A stretch of 64,000 nucleotides of DNA from Marixanthomonas spongiae (GTDB taxonomy: Bacteria; Bacteroidota; Bacteroidia; Flavobacteriales; Flavobacteriaceae): contig NZ_QEHR01000002.1 in assembly GCF_003095375.1 (NCBI RefSeq), positions 124,001 through 188,000 of the forward strand. Reading direction: 5' to 3'. The position numbers and the translations under genes were made by a program. Under the pieces are notes generated by a model that ran no database searches, was not told the DNA's origin, and was given only the letters and a program-made list of their open reading frames with translations. How positions within the stretch are numbered: position 1 is the first letter of the stretch; the number at the start of each line of letters is the position of its first letter. Shown in pieces: positions 35,415 to 44,327 of this stretch.

Positions 35415-36695
35415 ATGAAAGAAGATTTTCTGCATTACGCGTGGAAGTTCCAGAAATTTACCACCACCCAATTAAAAACTTCAGAAGGACAAACCGTAAA
35501 AGTACTTTCGGTTGGGCAGCACAATCACGATGCCGGACCCGATTTTTTCAATGCAAAAGTGTCCATTGGCGAACAAATGTGGGCCGGGAATGTTGAAATC
35601 CATTTAAAATCTTCAGATTGGTACGCGCACCATCACGAAAAAGACCCCGCTTACGATTCGGTGATACTGCATGTGGTTTGGGAACACGATGCTGCTGTTT
35701 TTGCAAAAGACAATTCGGCCATTCCTACGGTGGAAGTCAAGAACATATTAAATACAGCAACCCTAGACTCCTACCGCAAGCTGTTTTCAAAAAAACAGCG
35801 CTGGATTGCTTGTGAACAAGAATTCCCGAACGTAGAGGCATTTACAATTCATAACTGGTTGGAAAACCTGTACTTTGAACGGCTTCAGCAAAAGTCTCAA
35901 TTGATTTTAAAAGAGCTGAAAGCATCCAACAACCATTGGGAAGCGGTTTTGTTCAACCTGTTGGCCAAAAACTTTGGGTTAAAGGTTAACGGCGCGGCTT
36001 TTTACAGTATGGCGCAATCACTGGATTTTTCAGTAGTGAAAAAATGCGCTGAAAAACCACAGGAACTGGAAGCCTTATTTTTGGGACAAGCTGGTTTGCT
36101 GAACGAAACAAATGAAGACGGTTATTTTCAAGACCTTCAGGATAAATACGGTTATTTGTCCACAAAGTTTAAGCTTTCAAATGCTGACGTTGTAGCGCCC
36201 AAATATTTCAGGTTGCGGCCGCCTAACTTTCCAACCATCCGCCTCTCGCAATTGGCGATGTTGTATGCTGGGCAAAAGCATTTGCTTTCAAAAATAATTT
36301 CAACCCACAATAAAGAAGCTTTTTATGAAATCTTTAGTGTAACAGCTTCAGAATACTGGAATACACATTACAATTTTGGCGTGGTTTCTACAAAACGCAA
36401 ACGGAAATTGACTACTGCATTCATCGATTTGTTGCTCATTAACACCGTTATACCTTTGAAATTTTGTTACGCTAACGCTGTTAAAAAGGATATTTCAGAA
36501 GAACTTATTCAACTTGCTTCTTCGATAGACAAAGAAGACAACAGTATCATAAAAAAATTCAACCAATTAAAGCCGATTGCGGAAACGGCATTGCATTCGC
36601 AGGGCTTGCTTCAGCTTAAAAAAGAATATTGCGACAAGGTACGTTGTTTGCAATGTGCGGTAGGCAATGCTGTTTTGGGTAAAAAACGCGAATGA
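35415..36695 (+). CDS. DUF2851 family protein
   Basis: 426 residues, cytoplasmic. MKEDFLHYAWKFQKFTTTQL, then GQHNHDAGPDFFNAKVSIGE and WAGNVEIHLKSSDWYAHHHE are the conserved DUF2851 blocks of Bacteroidetes. The acidic and histidine residues in the first 100 positions look like a nuclease-type active site, but that is inference. The C-terminal CDKVRCLQCAVGNAVLG holds a Cys pair. A TATCTTCG at 35377-35384 may be its -7 box. The stop overlaps nothing coding of value downstream. Confidence 0.85.
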   Translation: MKEDFLHYAWKFQKFTTTQLKTSEGQTVKVLSVGQHNHDAGPDFFNAKVSIGEQMWAGNVEIHLKSSDWYAHHHEKDPAYDSVILHVVWEHDAAVFAKDNSAIPTVEVKNILNTATLDSYRKLFSKKQRWIACEQEFPNVEAFTIHNWLENLYFERLQQKSQLILKELKASNNHWEAVLFNLLAKNFGLKVNGAAFYSMAQSLDFSVVKKCAEKPQELEALFLGQAGLLNETNEDGYFQDLQDKYGYLSTKFKLSNADVVAPKYFRLRPPNFPTIRLSQLAMLYAGQKHLLSKIISTHNKEAFYEIFSVTASEYWNTHYNFGVVSTKRKRKLTTAFIDLLLINTVIPLKFCYANAVKKDISEELIQLASSIDKEDNSIIKKFNQLKPIAETALHSQGLLQLKKEYCDKVRCLQCAVGNAVLGKKRE

Positions 36696-36752
36696 CCATG
36701 TTTTGCAGGATGCTATTAATAATTTGTACCAAAAAAATAGTATTTTGCAGGT

Positions 36753-36983
36753 ATGTTACAGTTGGTGTACAACATCCGGTATTTTTTCGAAAAAAGGGGG
36801 TTTTACGTAAGCTCCCGGTTGGCAGACCGTTTGGGAATGCGGGTAAAAAATGTTCGGCTTTTCTTTATTTACCTGTCATTTGCCACCTTGGGAATAGGCT
36901 TCGCTTTTTATTTAACCTTGGCTTTTTGGTTGCGATTAAAAGATTTGGTGTACGCTAAACGGACATCGGTTTTCGATTTATGA
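36753..36983 (+). CDS. small PspC-domain membrane protein
   Basis: 76 residues. FFEKRGFYVSSRLADRLGMR is the PspC-type N-terminus, followed by one or two membrane helices (LFFIYLSFATLGIGFAFYL and LTLAFWL). Small proteins of this type are common near DUF2851 genes in flavobacteria. An overlapping frame from 36692 (88 codons) is not conserved-looking and was left out. TATTTTG about 10 bp upstream may be part of the promoter. Confidence 0.75.
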   Translation: MLQLVYNIRYFFEKRGFYVSSRLADRLGMRVKNVRLFFIYLSFATLGIGFAFYLTLAFWLRLKDLVYAKRTSVFDL

Positions 36984-37086
36984 AATGCCTTGTGAAAAAT
37001 AAAATTGAAATGACAATGGCTCTTATAAGCATTCCCAGCTCAGATGGCAGGCAGGCAACTTCCGGTTTTTCAAATAAATCAAGCGA

Positions 37087-38097
37087 ATGAAAAAGCTGGT
37101 CAATTCAAAAATATACGGAGCAGTTTTCCTGTTGATCCTCGTTTTTTCGATAGGGATTTTGTTTTTTAGTTTTTTTTCGGGCTACGCTTGGGTTGACGCT
37201 ATATACATGACCGTAATAAGCATTACCACGGTGGGGTTTCAGGAAGTGCGCCCGTTAGGGCCTATCGAAAAAATATTCGTATCCCTTCTCATACTTTCCA
37301 GTATCTTTATAGTGGGCTATGCCATTTCGGTAATTACCGAATACCTTTTGAGCAAGAACAATATTGGCAATTTAAAACAAAAACGAGTGGAGAAAAAAAT
37401 CGAAGCGTTGCAAAACCACGTAATTGTATGTGGCTATGGCCGAAACGGTAAGCAAGCGGTTGAAAAATTGAAGGACTATAAAAAGGATTATGTGGTCATC
37501 GAGATAGACGAACAGATTGTAGAGCGTTTTTACGAGACTGACACTCTCTTTATTTTGGGCAATGCCGAAGAAGATGAGGTGCTGCTGCAGGCGGGGATAA
37601 AAAAAGCTGCTACCTTAATCTGTGCGCTGCCCAGCGACGCAGACAACCTGTTTATCGTGCTTTCGGCAAGGCAAATAAATCCCGATTTGAAAATTATAAG
37701 CCGTGCCACCGAAGAGACCAGTTATCAAAAACTGAAACTCGCAGGGGCCGACAACGTGATCATGCCCGATAAGATAGGCGGTGACCACATGGCAAATTTG
37801 GTTGTCACCCCAGATTTGGTCGAATTTTTAGACAATCTTTCGGTTTCTGGCGAAAAAGACAGCATTAACGTCGAGCAGATTCCTTTTGAGAACGTGTGCC
37901 CCGATGGGGTTCAAAAAGCGATACTGGAACTGGACATCCGCAACAAAACGGGTTGCTCGGTCATTGGCTATAAAGCTTCAAACGGCAGTTATGTGGTTAA
38001 TCCGGAGCCTTCGATGAAACTTGAAAAGGGGTCGAGTTTAATTCTTATTGGCAGGCCAGACCAAATTAGAAGCCTAAATAAATTATACAATCAATAG
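37087..38097 (+). CDS. potassium channel with RCK domain
   Basis: 336 residues. Two membrane helices flank a pore loop with ISITTVGFQEV (selectivity filter at 48-52); a cytoplasmic RCK/TrkA-N domain begins with HVIVCGYGRNGKQAVEKL and holds a Rossmann NAD-type site, followed by a TrkA-C-like end (NKTGCSVIGYKASNGSYVVN). A two-TM Kch/MthK-like channel. The filter reads TVGFQ in place of TVGYG. Monocistronic as far as seen. Confidence 0.88.
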   Translation: MKKLVNSKIYGAVFLLILVFSIGILFFSFFSGYAWVDAIYMTVISITTVGFQEVRPLGPIEKIFVSLLILSSIFIVGYAISVITEYLLSKNNIGNLKQKRVEKKIEALQNHVIVCGYGRNGKQAVEKLKDYKKDYVVIEIDEQIVERFYETDTLFILGNAEEDEVLLQAGIKKAATLICALPSDADNLFIVLSARQINPDLKIISRATEETSYQKLKLAGADNVIMPDKIGGDHMANLVVTPDLVEFLDNLSVSGEKDSINVEQIPFENVCPDGVQKAILELDIRNKTGCSVIGYKASNGSYVVNPEPSMKLEKGSSLILIGRPDQIRSLNKLYNQ

Positions 38098-38202
38098 CAA
38101 ACTGTTAACTTTTTAACGTTTAAATGTTTGAAATACCTCAATTTTTTTAGCATATTGCCAAAATAAAATTTACAAGCGAATAGTAACCAACTAAAAACGA
38201 CA

Positions 38203-39828
38203 ATGAAGAAGCTACTGCTTTCCCTAATTACAATCTTAACCCCATTATTAACTTTTGCGCAAGATGCTAGTACTTCGGCCAATATAGATGCTACTTTTAA
38301 AAAGTACACCGGCTGGTTCGTAGATTTTATTTTTTATGAAATTCCTTTTTCTGAAACATTTCAGATTCCCTGGGTACTTATCGTTTTAATAGGAGGTGCC
38401 ACTTATTTTACCATTTATTTCAAGTTAATAAACTTTACAGGTTTTTGGACTGCCATTAAAGTGGTTCGCGGTAAATATGAAGACATTGAAAAACACGGGG
38501 CCGATACTTTATATGGCGACCCTACGCCAAACGAAGATGAAAATATAATCGAAACCATACGCGATGACAGCGCAGAAGGGGAAGTTTCCCACTTTCAGGC
38601 ACTTACTGCGGCGCTGTCTGCTACCGTTGGGCTGGGTAATATTGCCGGAGTAGCTGTAGCTTTGTCCATTGGAGGGCCTGGGGCTACTTTCTGGATGATA
38701 GTTGCAGGGCTTCTGGGGATGGCTTCAAAATTTGCCGAGTGTACCCTGGGTGTAAAATATAGGGATGTAGGCCCCGATGGAACCATTTACGGCGGCCCTA
38801 TGTATTACTTGAAAAAAGGATTAGGCGAAAAAGGAATGGGCGGTATTGGGAAAGTACTCGCCGTTATATTTTCGATATTCGTAATAGGAGGCTCCTTTGG
38901 AGGTGGAAACATGTTTCAAGCTAATCAAGCGGCAGCACAATTTGTACAGCTTTTTGAATTTTCAAACCCCAACGCCGGCCTATATTTTGGCTTAGGGATG
39001 GCCGTTTTGGTAGCTATTGTCATTATTGGGGGAATTAAACGAATAGCATCGGTTACCGAAAAAATTGTCCCATTTATGGCTGGTATCTACGTGTTGGCAG
39101 CGATTATAATACTCGTAGCCAACTACCATCACATAGGGGATGCTTTTGCGCTTATTTTTGAAGGCGCTTTCTCTGGTTTGGGAATCGCAGGAGGCTTGAT
39201 AGGCGTGATGATTCAAGGGATCCGTCGCGGGGCTTTCTCCAACGAAGCCGGGGTGGGATCTGCAGCGATTGCCCACTCGGCGGTGAGAACAAAATACCCT
39301 GCCAGTGAAGGTATTGTTGCTCTTTTGGAACCATTTGTAGATACAGTGGTTATTTGTACCATGACCGCACTCGTTATCATAATCACCAATTATGAAGCAG
39401 GTTTCATGGAATACGGAACCGAAATTACCGAAGGCGTGGAGATAACCGCCACCGCATTCGATACGGTAATACCGCATTTCTCCATCGTGCTCACCATAGC
39501 CGTTATTTTGTTCGCGTTCTCTACCATGATTTCGTGGTCTTATTACGGGATGCAAGGCTGGAAATACTTATTCGGAAAAGGTAAAATCACCGATTTGGTT
39601 TACAAGTTCTTGTTCTTGATCTTTGTGGTGGTAGGAGCGTCCATAACCCTTGGCTCGGTCATAAACTTCTCTGATGCCATGATATTTGCGATGGTGGTAC
39701 CCAATATTATTGGGGTCGTGCTGTTAACACCAGTAATACGAAAGGAACTTAAAAAATATATGAAAGCCATAAACAAAAAGAAAGAGGCGATCGACAGTGG
39801 GGCAGACGACCTTACCAAGCATCTTTAG
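38203..39828 (+). CDS. alanine or glycine:cation symporter, AGCS family
   Basis: 541 residues with about ten helices. GEVSHFQALTAALSATVGLG and NIAGVAVALSIGGPGATFWM are AGCS signatures. A third is RGAFSNEAGVGSAAIAHSAV, the conserved loop of sodium/alanine symporters. The N-terminus is hydrophobic and reads as a possible signal peptide (LTFAQDAST) before the first transport helix, which is common in flavobacterial members. Imports alanine or glycine with Na+ across the inner membrane. Confidence 0.9.
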   Translation: MKKLLLSLITILTPLLTFAQDASTSANIDATFKKYTGWFVDFIFYEIPFSETFQIPWVLIVLIGGATYFTIYFKLINFTGFWTAIKVVRGKYEDIEKHGADTLYGDPTPNEDENIIETIRDDSAEGEVSHFQALTAALSATVGLGNIAGVAVALSIGGPGATFWMIVAGLLGMASKFAECTLGVKYRDVGPDGTIYGGPMYYLKKGLGEKGMGGIGKVLAVIFSIFVIGGSFGGGNMFQANQAAAQFVQLFEFSNPNAGLYFGLGMAVLVAIVIIGGIKRIASVTEKIVPFMAGIYVLAAIIILVANYHHIGDAFALIFEGAFSGLGIAGGLIGVMIQGIRRGAFSNEAGVGSAAIAHSAVRTKYPASEGIVALLEPFVDTVVICTMTALVIIITNYEAGFMEYGTEITEGVEITATAFDTVIPHFSIVLTIAVILFAFSTMISWSYYGMQGWKYLFGKGKITDLVYKFLFLIFVVVGASITLGSVINFSDAMIFAMVVPNIIGVVLLTPVIRKELKKYMKAINKKKEAIDSGADDLTKHL

Positions 39829-39858
39829 AAGCTAAGGGTTTCAACTAAATATTGAGGT

Positions 39859-40734
39859 ATGAAAACAATAAAACCCCACTTCAGGTTCAATAGGGCGCAA
39901 CGAGGTGGGGTTTTACTATTGGTGTTGCTCATACTTATATTGCTTTGGGTGTACCATTTCATGGATTTCTCAGAAAAACCAGCCTTTAACACTTCTTCTG
40001 AAGAAATTGCAACCCTTCAAAAACAACTGGATTCGCTCCGTGCGGCTGAAACAGCGGCTAAAAAACCTAAAATATACCCCTTTAACCCTAACTTCATAAC
40101 CGATTACAAAGCCTATACGCTTGGTCTTTCTACGGAAGAATTCGATCGGTTGAGAAAATTCCGAAGTACCGATCAATGGATCAACTCTGCAGCAGATTTC
40201 AAAAAAGTGACCCAAGTTTCCGATTCGCTGTTGGCTGTGATAAGCCCGTATTTTAAGTTTCCGGAATGGGTTACCAACCCCAAACCAAAAATAAACAATC
40301 ACACCTATTACAATACGGAAAAACCCTACGCCCAGAAAATAGATTTAAATAAAGCCACAAGAGAACAGTTACAGCAAGTGAGCGGGATAGGTAAAGCATA
40401 CAGCGACAGAATTGTAAAATATCGGGAAAAATTAGGCGGGTTTGCAGACGACCTTCAATTGTACCAGGTATATGGCCTTGATGCCGCCGTTGTAAAGCGC
40501 GCATTGCTTCAGTTTACGGTAAAGACCCCAAAGGCAATCGATAAAATGAACATCAATACTGCTTCGGCTTCCGATATTGCCACCATCCCCAGTATTTCGT
40601 TTGAACTGGCAAAAGAAATTTGGGAATATAGGAAACTTCGGGAAAGGGTCAGCGATATTTCAGAATTACAGAAAATTGAAGGGCTGTCAAAAAGCAAGTT
40701 ACAGCTATTTCAGTTATATTTGTATGCTGAATAA
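39859..40734 (+). CDS. membrane-anchored helix-hairpin-helix protein (ComEA-like)
   Basis: 291 residues. One N-terminal membrane helix (GVLLLVLLILILLWVYHF), a spacer, and two or three HhH units: KIDLNKATREQLQQVSGIGK and MNINTASASDIATIPSISFE, each followed by a hairpin. ComEA-type proteins bind double-stranded DNA outside the inner membrane during uptake; here DNA binding is likely but competence is inference. It lies 30 bp after the symporter gene. Confidence 0.82.
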   Translation: MKTIKPHFRFNRAQRGGVLLLVLLILILLWVYHFMDFSEKPAFNTSSEEIATLQKQLDSLRAAETAAKKPKIYPFNPNFITDYKAYTLGLSTEEFDRLRKFRSTDQWINSAADFKKVTQVSDSLLAVISPYFKFPEWVTNPKPKINNHTYYNTEKPYAQKIDLNKATREQLQQVSGIGKAYSDRIVKYREKLGGFADDLQLYQVYGLDAAVVKRALLQFTVKTPKAIDKMNINTASASDIATIPSISFELAKEIWEYRKLRERVSDISELQKIEGLSKSKLQLFQLYLYAE

Positions 40735-40810
40735 CCAATGATTCTGCAACTTGAAGGGCTTAAACTGTGAGCATTTCAAAAAACAATACTAAAAAACGAA
40801 ACAATTATAT

Positions 40811-41977
40811 ATGGGCAGCATGTACTTTACAGAAGAACACGATTTTTTCAGGAAAAGTTTTCAAGATTTTTTACAAAAGGAGGTCGTTCCGCATATTGAA
40901 AAATGGGAAAAAACCGGTGACATAGATCGTTTCATCTGGGAAAAATTTGGAGAAATGGGCTACTTCGGCATCAACTATCCCGAAAAATATGGTGGCTTGG
41001 ACCTCGATCTTTTTTACACCGTGATCTTTCTGGAAGAGCTTCAAAAAATAAATTCCGGTGGTTTTGCCGCCGCCATGTGGGCACATGCGTATTTGGCACA
41101 AACCCACTTGAACAAAGAAGGCAACCACGAACAAAAGGAGAAGTATTTAGCCCCCAGTATTGCCGGCGAAAAAATAGGTTGTCTGTGTATCACCGAGCCT
41201 TTTGGCGGTAGCGATGTGGGCGGTATGCGTACCACGGCAGTAAAAAAAGGCGATAAATACGTTATCAACGGGTCTAAAACCTTTATTACCAACGGGGTTT
41301 ATAGCGACTATCTTGTGGTTGCTGCCAAAACGGCTCCAGAACTGGGCAACAAAGGCATCAGCATTTTTGTGATGGACCGCGACTCCAAAGGAATTTCATC
41401 TACAAAGTTGGATAAATTAGGGTGGAGAGCTAGTGACACCGGCGAGATTGCCTTTGACAATGTGGAAATCCCTGTCGAAAACCTGATGGGTGAAGAAAAC
41501 AAGGGCTTTCCTTACATTATGCAGCATTTTGCGCTGGAACGGTTGATTATGGGGATTAACGCCCACGCCCGCAGTGAGTTTGCCATAGACTATACAATAC
41601 AGTATATGAAAGACCGGGTGGCTTTTGGCAAGTCTATTTCAAAATTTCAGGCGTTGCGCCACCGGGTTGCCCAATTAACGAGCGAAGTGGAGGTATGCAA
41701 AACCTTTAATTACGTAACTACCAAACGGCTTGACGAAGGCGAATACGTGGTAAAAGAAGCCACGATGTCCAAGTTGATCTCTACAAAAGTGGCCGATGAG
41801 GTGATGTATGACTGTCTTCAGTTTTTGGGTGGTTACGGGTATATGGAAGATTATCCTTTGGCCCGCTTGGCCCGCGACAGCCGCTTGGGTCCCATTGGCG
41901 GCGGAACGTCAGAGATACTTCGCGAAATCATTGCCAAGATGGTGATGGACGGGAAGCAATACAAGCCAGCTACCTAA
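40811..41977 (+). CDS. acyl-CoA dehydrogenase
   Basis: 388 residues with the ACAD fold: CITEPFGGSDVGGMRT (126-141, FAD and substrate region), INGSKTFITNG and PIGGGTSEILREI. The usual catalytic Glu of the YEGTSEI motif is a Gly here, but Glu243 in HFALERLIMG takes the place used by isovaleryl-CoA-type and long-chain enzymes. It therefore oxidises acyl-CoA at the alpha-beta bond; substrate length is unknown. ATG at 40811 or the second Met three codons on are both possible. A cytoplasmic flavoprotein. Confidence 0.92.
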   Translation: MGSMYFTEEHDFFRKSFQDFLQKEVVPHIEKWEKTGDIDRFIWEKFGEMGYFGINYPEKYGGLDLDLFYTVIFLEELQKINSGGFAAAMWAHAYLAQTHLNKEGNHEQKEKYLAPSIAGEKIGCLCITEPFGGSDVGGMRTTAVKKGDKYVINGSKTFITNGVYSDYLVVAAKTAPELGNKGISIFVMDRDSKGISSTKLDKLGWRASDTGEIAFDNVEIPVENLMGEENKGFPYIMQHFALERLIMGINAHARSEFAIDYTIQYMKDRVAFGKSISKFQALRHRVAQLTSEVEVCKTFNYVTTKRLDEGEYVVKEATMSKLISTKVADEVMYDCLQFLGGYGYMEDYPLARLARDSRLGPIGGGTSEILREIIAKMVMDGKQYKPAT

Positions 41978-41993
41978 TCTTTACTGAAACTTT

Positions 41994-43418
41994 ATGCGTT
42001 TTTCTTTTCTGAAATATCTATTCGGTATTATCTTTTGCTTGGTTGGTGCATCCGCGCTTTCCCAAACCGAAATAAAAGGGAAGGTGGTCGATTTCACACA
42101 ACTGTTGCCCATTGAGAGTGCCAGTGTGTATGTCCAAAATTCGACCATCGGGACCATTACCAATGCCGATGGAAAATTTTCATTGACCGTGCCTGAAAAG
42201 TTCGTGAACGATACGCTCGTTATTTCGTCCATAGGCTTTAAAAGTTATAAAACCCCGGTCAAGGAGTTTGACGGTTCCATGGATATTTTTTTGGAAGAAG
42301 ACATCGCCTCTCTAGACGAGGTCATGATCATTGCCGAAACCAGGCCCAAGACCGGAAACGATATCGTGTTGCGCGCTCTTGAGGAACTGCCCGATAACCT
42401 TCCGGAACAACCCTATTTGCAAAAAGGGTTTTTGCGGCACAAAGAACGCAATAAAAAGGAGTTTAAATGGTTAATCGAAGCCGCTTTTACGCTTTATGAT
42501 TCCAGTTTTGCTTCCGGAGCCAAGGATAACCTGAAAGTAAACATTGACCAGATAAGGAAAAGCTACGACCTTAGGGATGTGGATAGCCTTTTTGCGTACA
42601 CTTCTTATCTTAAATACCATGAACACAAGGTAAAGGTAAGATCGAAAACCCTGCGTCGCGACACCATAGAAACCGCTTCCTTGGTGAAAGCTATAAAGTG
42701 GAACGACGAGCGGGTAAACGGTCTGGACAACCTGTTTAAGGGAAAACTCAACCTAATACGGAATGCCAATGCCAAAGGAGCGCTGTTTGGGGAAGGTGTA
42801 TTGAAAACACACCAATTTAAGTTGGATACGGTGCTGGTGGAGAATGATAGGAAACTGTATAAAATAAAAATCTTAAAAGGCGGCGATTATGTTGGGCTGA
42901 ACACCAAAAACATCTATAACGAAGGTTTTGAGCCAGAGGGGTGGTTGTATATTTACTGGGACAATTACGCCTTTAAAAAAGTGGATTATAAGCTGGTCGC
43001 GGCATCCCCTGCACAAAAACGAAGGAGTAAAAGCCTTTTCGATACCTTGGTGAACCACAAACTGGAACTCACTTACAAAGCGTATAACGATAAAATGTAC
43101 CCCAGCTACATCTATTATGAAACCCCAAAACTGGTACAGGTGGGCAATCGCTCTTCCGATAAAATAGATAAGAAAAAAGCCAAGGCCAATAGGGAAGAAC
43201 AGTTTTATTACACGGTACAAGAACTGCTTTTTACTGAAATTATTGACGATCCATTACAAGTGGAACAAGCATTACAACAAGAATGGTCGTCAGATATTTT
43301 TGTGTCCAGGCCATACAACGCCACGTTCTGGAAAAACTATAATGTGTTGCTTGAAAGTGATGAAGAAGAACAGCTTATTCAAGATTTAAGCAAACGGGCT
43401 TCGTTGTTTAAGGAGTAA
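41994..43418 (+). CDS. outer-membrane protein with CarboxypepD_reg-like domain
   Basis: 474 residues: signal peptide (cleavage near SALSQ), then a CarboxypepD_reg-like sandwich (KGKVVDFTQLLPIESASVYV, GTITNADGKFSLTVP) and a TonB-receptor-style DEVMIIAETRP segment. The long C-terminal domain lacks an obvious barrel. This architecture recurs in Bacteroidetes without known function. It follows the dehydrogenase gene by 16 bp and may be cotranscribed. Confidence 0.75.
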   Translation: MRFSFLKYLFGIIFCLVGASALSQTEIKGKVVDFTQLLPIESASVYVQNSTIGTITNADGKFSLTVPEKFVNDTLVISSIGFKSYKTPVKEFDGSMDIFLEEDIASLDEVMIIAETRPKTGNDIVLRALEELPDNLPEQPYLQKGFLRHKERNKKEFKWLIEAAFTLYDSSFASGAKDNLKVNIDQIRKSYDLRDVDSLFAYTSYLKYHEHKVKVRSKTLRRDTIETASLVKAIKWNDERVNGLDNLFKGKLNLIRNANAKGALFGEGVLKTHQFKLDTVLVENDRKLYKIKILKGGDYVGLNTKNIYNEGFEPEGWLYIYWDNYAFKKVDYKLVAASPAQKRRSKSLFDTLVNHKLELTYKAYNDKMYPSYIYYETPKLVQVGNRSSDKIDKKKAKANREEQFYYTVQELLFTEIIDDPLQVEQALQQEWSSDIFVSRPYNATFWKNYNVLLESDEEEQLIQDLSKRASLFKE

Positions 43419-43439
43419 TCTTTTTTTAAACCCTTATTT

Positions 43440-43874
43440 ATGTTTACTTTCAAATATTTGTCTTTGTTAATATTAATGTTATCTATGTTCACTTCTTGTG
43501 CGCAAAAATTAACATGTGCTGATTTTAAAAATGGAGAATTTTATGTGCCTGCGGATGAAGAAACACCTTTCAATTACAAGATAATTAGAAAAGGAAATAA
43601 ACAAATTGAAATACTTCTAGACCCTGAAAACAAAATAGCAGATGATTTCAATAAAAAAGCTTATGAAATAATTGAATGGATTGATGATTGTACCTACAGG
43701 CTGAAATACGATGAAAATAGAATGAAAATAACTAAAAATCAGCAATTTATAAATGACAATAATGGTATTCTTACAGAGTTGATAAAGATTGAAGGAACAT
43801 GCTATTACTATAAATCAACTTTAAATGTCAATAGAGAAATTGAAAGAATAGATGGTAGGATATGTATTGAATGA
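43440..43874 (+). CDS. lipoprotein of unknown function
   Basis: 144 residues with lipobox FTSC (Cys20) and several later cysteines in LTCADFKN, DDCTYRL and GTCYYYK. No domain recognised; similar short flavobacterial proteins are sometimes mislabelled DNA topoisomerase IV. Strongly AT-rich and Lys/Asn-rich compared with its neighbours, which suggests a different origin or weak constraint. Confidence 0.65.
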   Translation: MFTFKYLSLLILMLSMFTSCAQKLTCADFKNGEFYVPADEETPFNYKIIRKGNKQIEILLDPENKIADDFNKKAYEIIEWIDDCTYRLKYDENRMKITKNQQFINDNNGILTELIKIEGTCYYYKSTLNVNREIERIDGRICIE

Positions 43875-43888
43875 TTTTTCTGAAAAAA

Positions 43889-43920
43889 ATCTAAAATCTA
43901 ACGTCTAAAATCTAAAATCC
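43889..43920 (+). repeat. short heptamer array upstream of rpsU
   Basis: CTAAAAT, CTAACGT, CTAAAAT, CTAAAAT: four period-7 units ending 4 bp before the -7 box of rpsU. Confidence 0.75.
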
Positions 43921-43923
43921 ATG

Positions 43924-43931
43924 TATCTTTG
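43924..43931 (+). promoter_or_regulatory. -7 box of rpsU
   Basis: TATCTTTG fits TAnnTTTG, 29 bp before the ATG. Confidence 0.75.
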
Positions 43932-43944
43932 CCGTCCTAAAGAG

Positions 43945-43954
43945 AGGAGGTGAT
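43945..43954 (+). promoter_or_regulatory. perfect Shine-Dalgarno of rpsU
   Basis: AGGAGGTGAT is fully complementary to the 3' end of 16S rRNA, 6 bp before the ATG. The other ribosomal genes in this window show no comparable site. In Flavobacterium bS21 is known to help occlude the anti-Shine-Dalgarno and its own mRNA has an extended site, which allows autoregulation. Confidence 0.85.
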
Positions 43955-43960
43955 GACACT

Positions 43961-44155
43961 ATGTTAATAATACCAGTAAAAGACGGCGAAAATATAGACA
44001 GAGCGTTAAAGCGTTTCAAGCGTAAGTTTGATCGTACGGGAACGATGCGTCAGCTACGTAAACGGCAACAGTTTACCAAGCCATCTGTTAAGCGCAGAGC
44101 GCAAATCCAGAAAGCCGAATACATTCAGCATTTAAGGGATCAGGAAGATATTTAA
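43961..44155 (+). CDS. rpsU: 30S ribosomal protein S21
   Basis: 64 residues: MLIIPVKDGENIDRALKRFK, then KFDRTGTMRQLRKRQQF and a basic C-terminal helix with KRRAQIQKAEYIQHL. Length and composition fit bS21 of Bacteroidetes. It binds near the 16S 3' end on the small subunit and in this phylum helps to sequester the anti-Shine-Dalgarno. Its own strong Shine-Dalgarno at 43945-43954 fits autoregulation. A terminator at 44199-44231 ends the unit. Confidence 0.95.
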   Translation: MLIIPVKDGENIDRALKRFKRKFDRTGTMRQLRKRQQFTKPSVKRRAQIQKAEYIQHLRDQEDI

Positions 44156-44198
44156 ACTCTTGCGAAGGCAGGGTCTCCCTGCAAACCCTAAACCATAC

Positions 44199-44231
44199 AT
44201 CCGTTGGAATTCGTTTCCAGCGGATTTTTTT
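44199..44231 (+). terminator. terminator of rpsU
   Basis: ATCCGTTGGAA pairs with TTCCAGCGGAT (11 bp, one G-T) around TTCGT, followed by a T run. Confidence 0.88.
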
Positions 44232-44292
44232 CATGAAATATATTCTCATTTTATTCCTTTAAGCCAAATTTCAGTATCTTTCTAATTCATTA

Positions 44293-44323
44293 TTCGTACC
44301 TCGTACTTCTAAAAATCGTACCT
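44293..44323 (+). repeat. heptamer-like repeats before the recombinase gene
   Basis: TCGTACC, TCGTACT, TCTAAAAA, TCGTACC: units of the same type as at 27933-28220, ending 5 bp before the ATG of the Xer gene. Confidence 0.65.
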
Positions 44324-44327
44324 CGAC

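Noticed and set aside
36692-36958. 88-codon frame overlapping the PspC-type gene
   Set aside because: The alternate frame shows no conserved features, whereas the frame from 36753 matches the PspC pattern.
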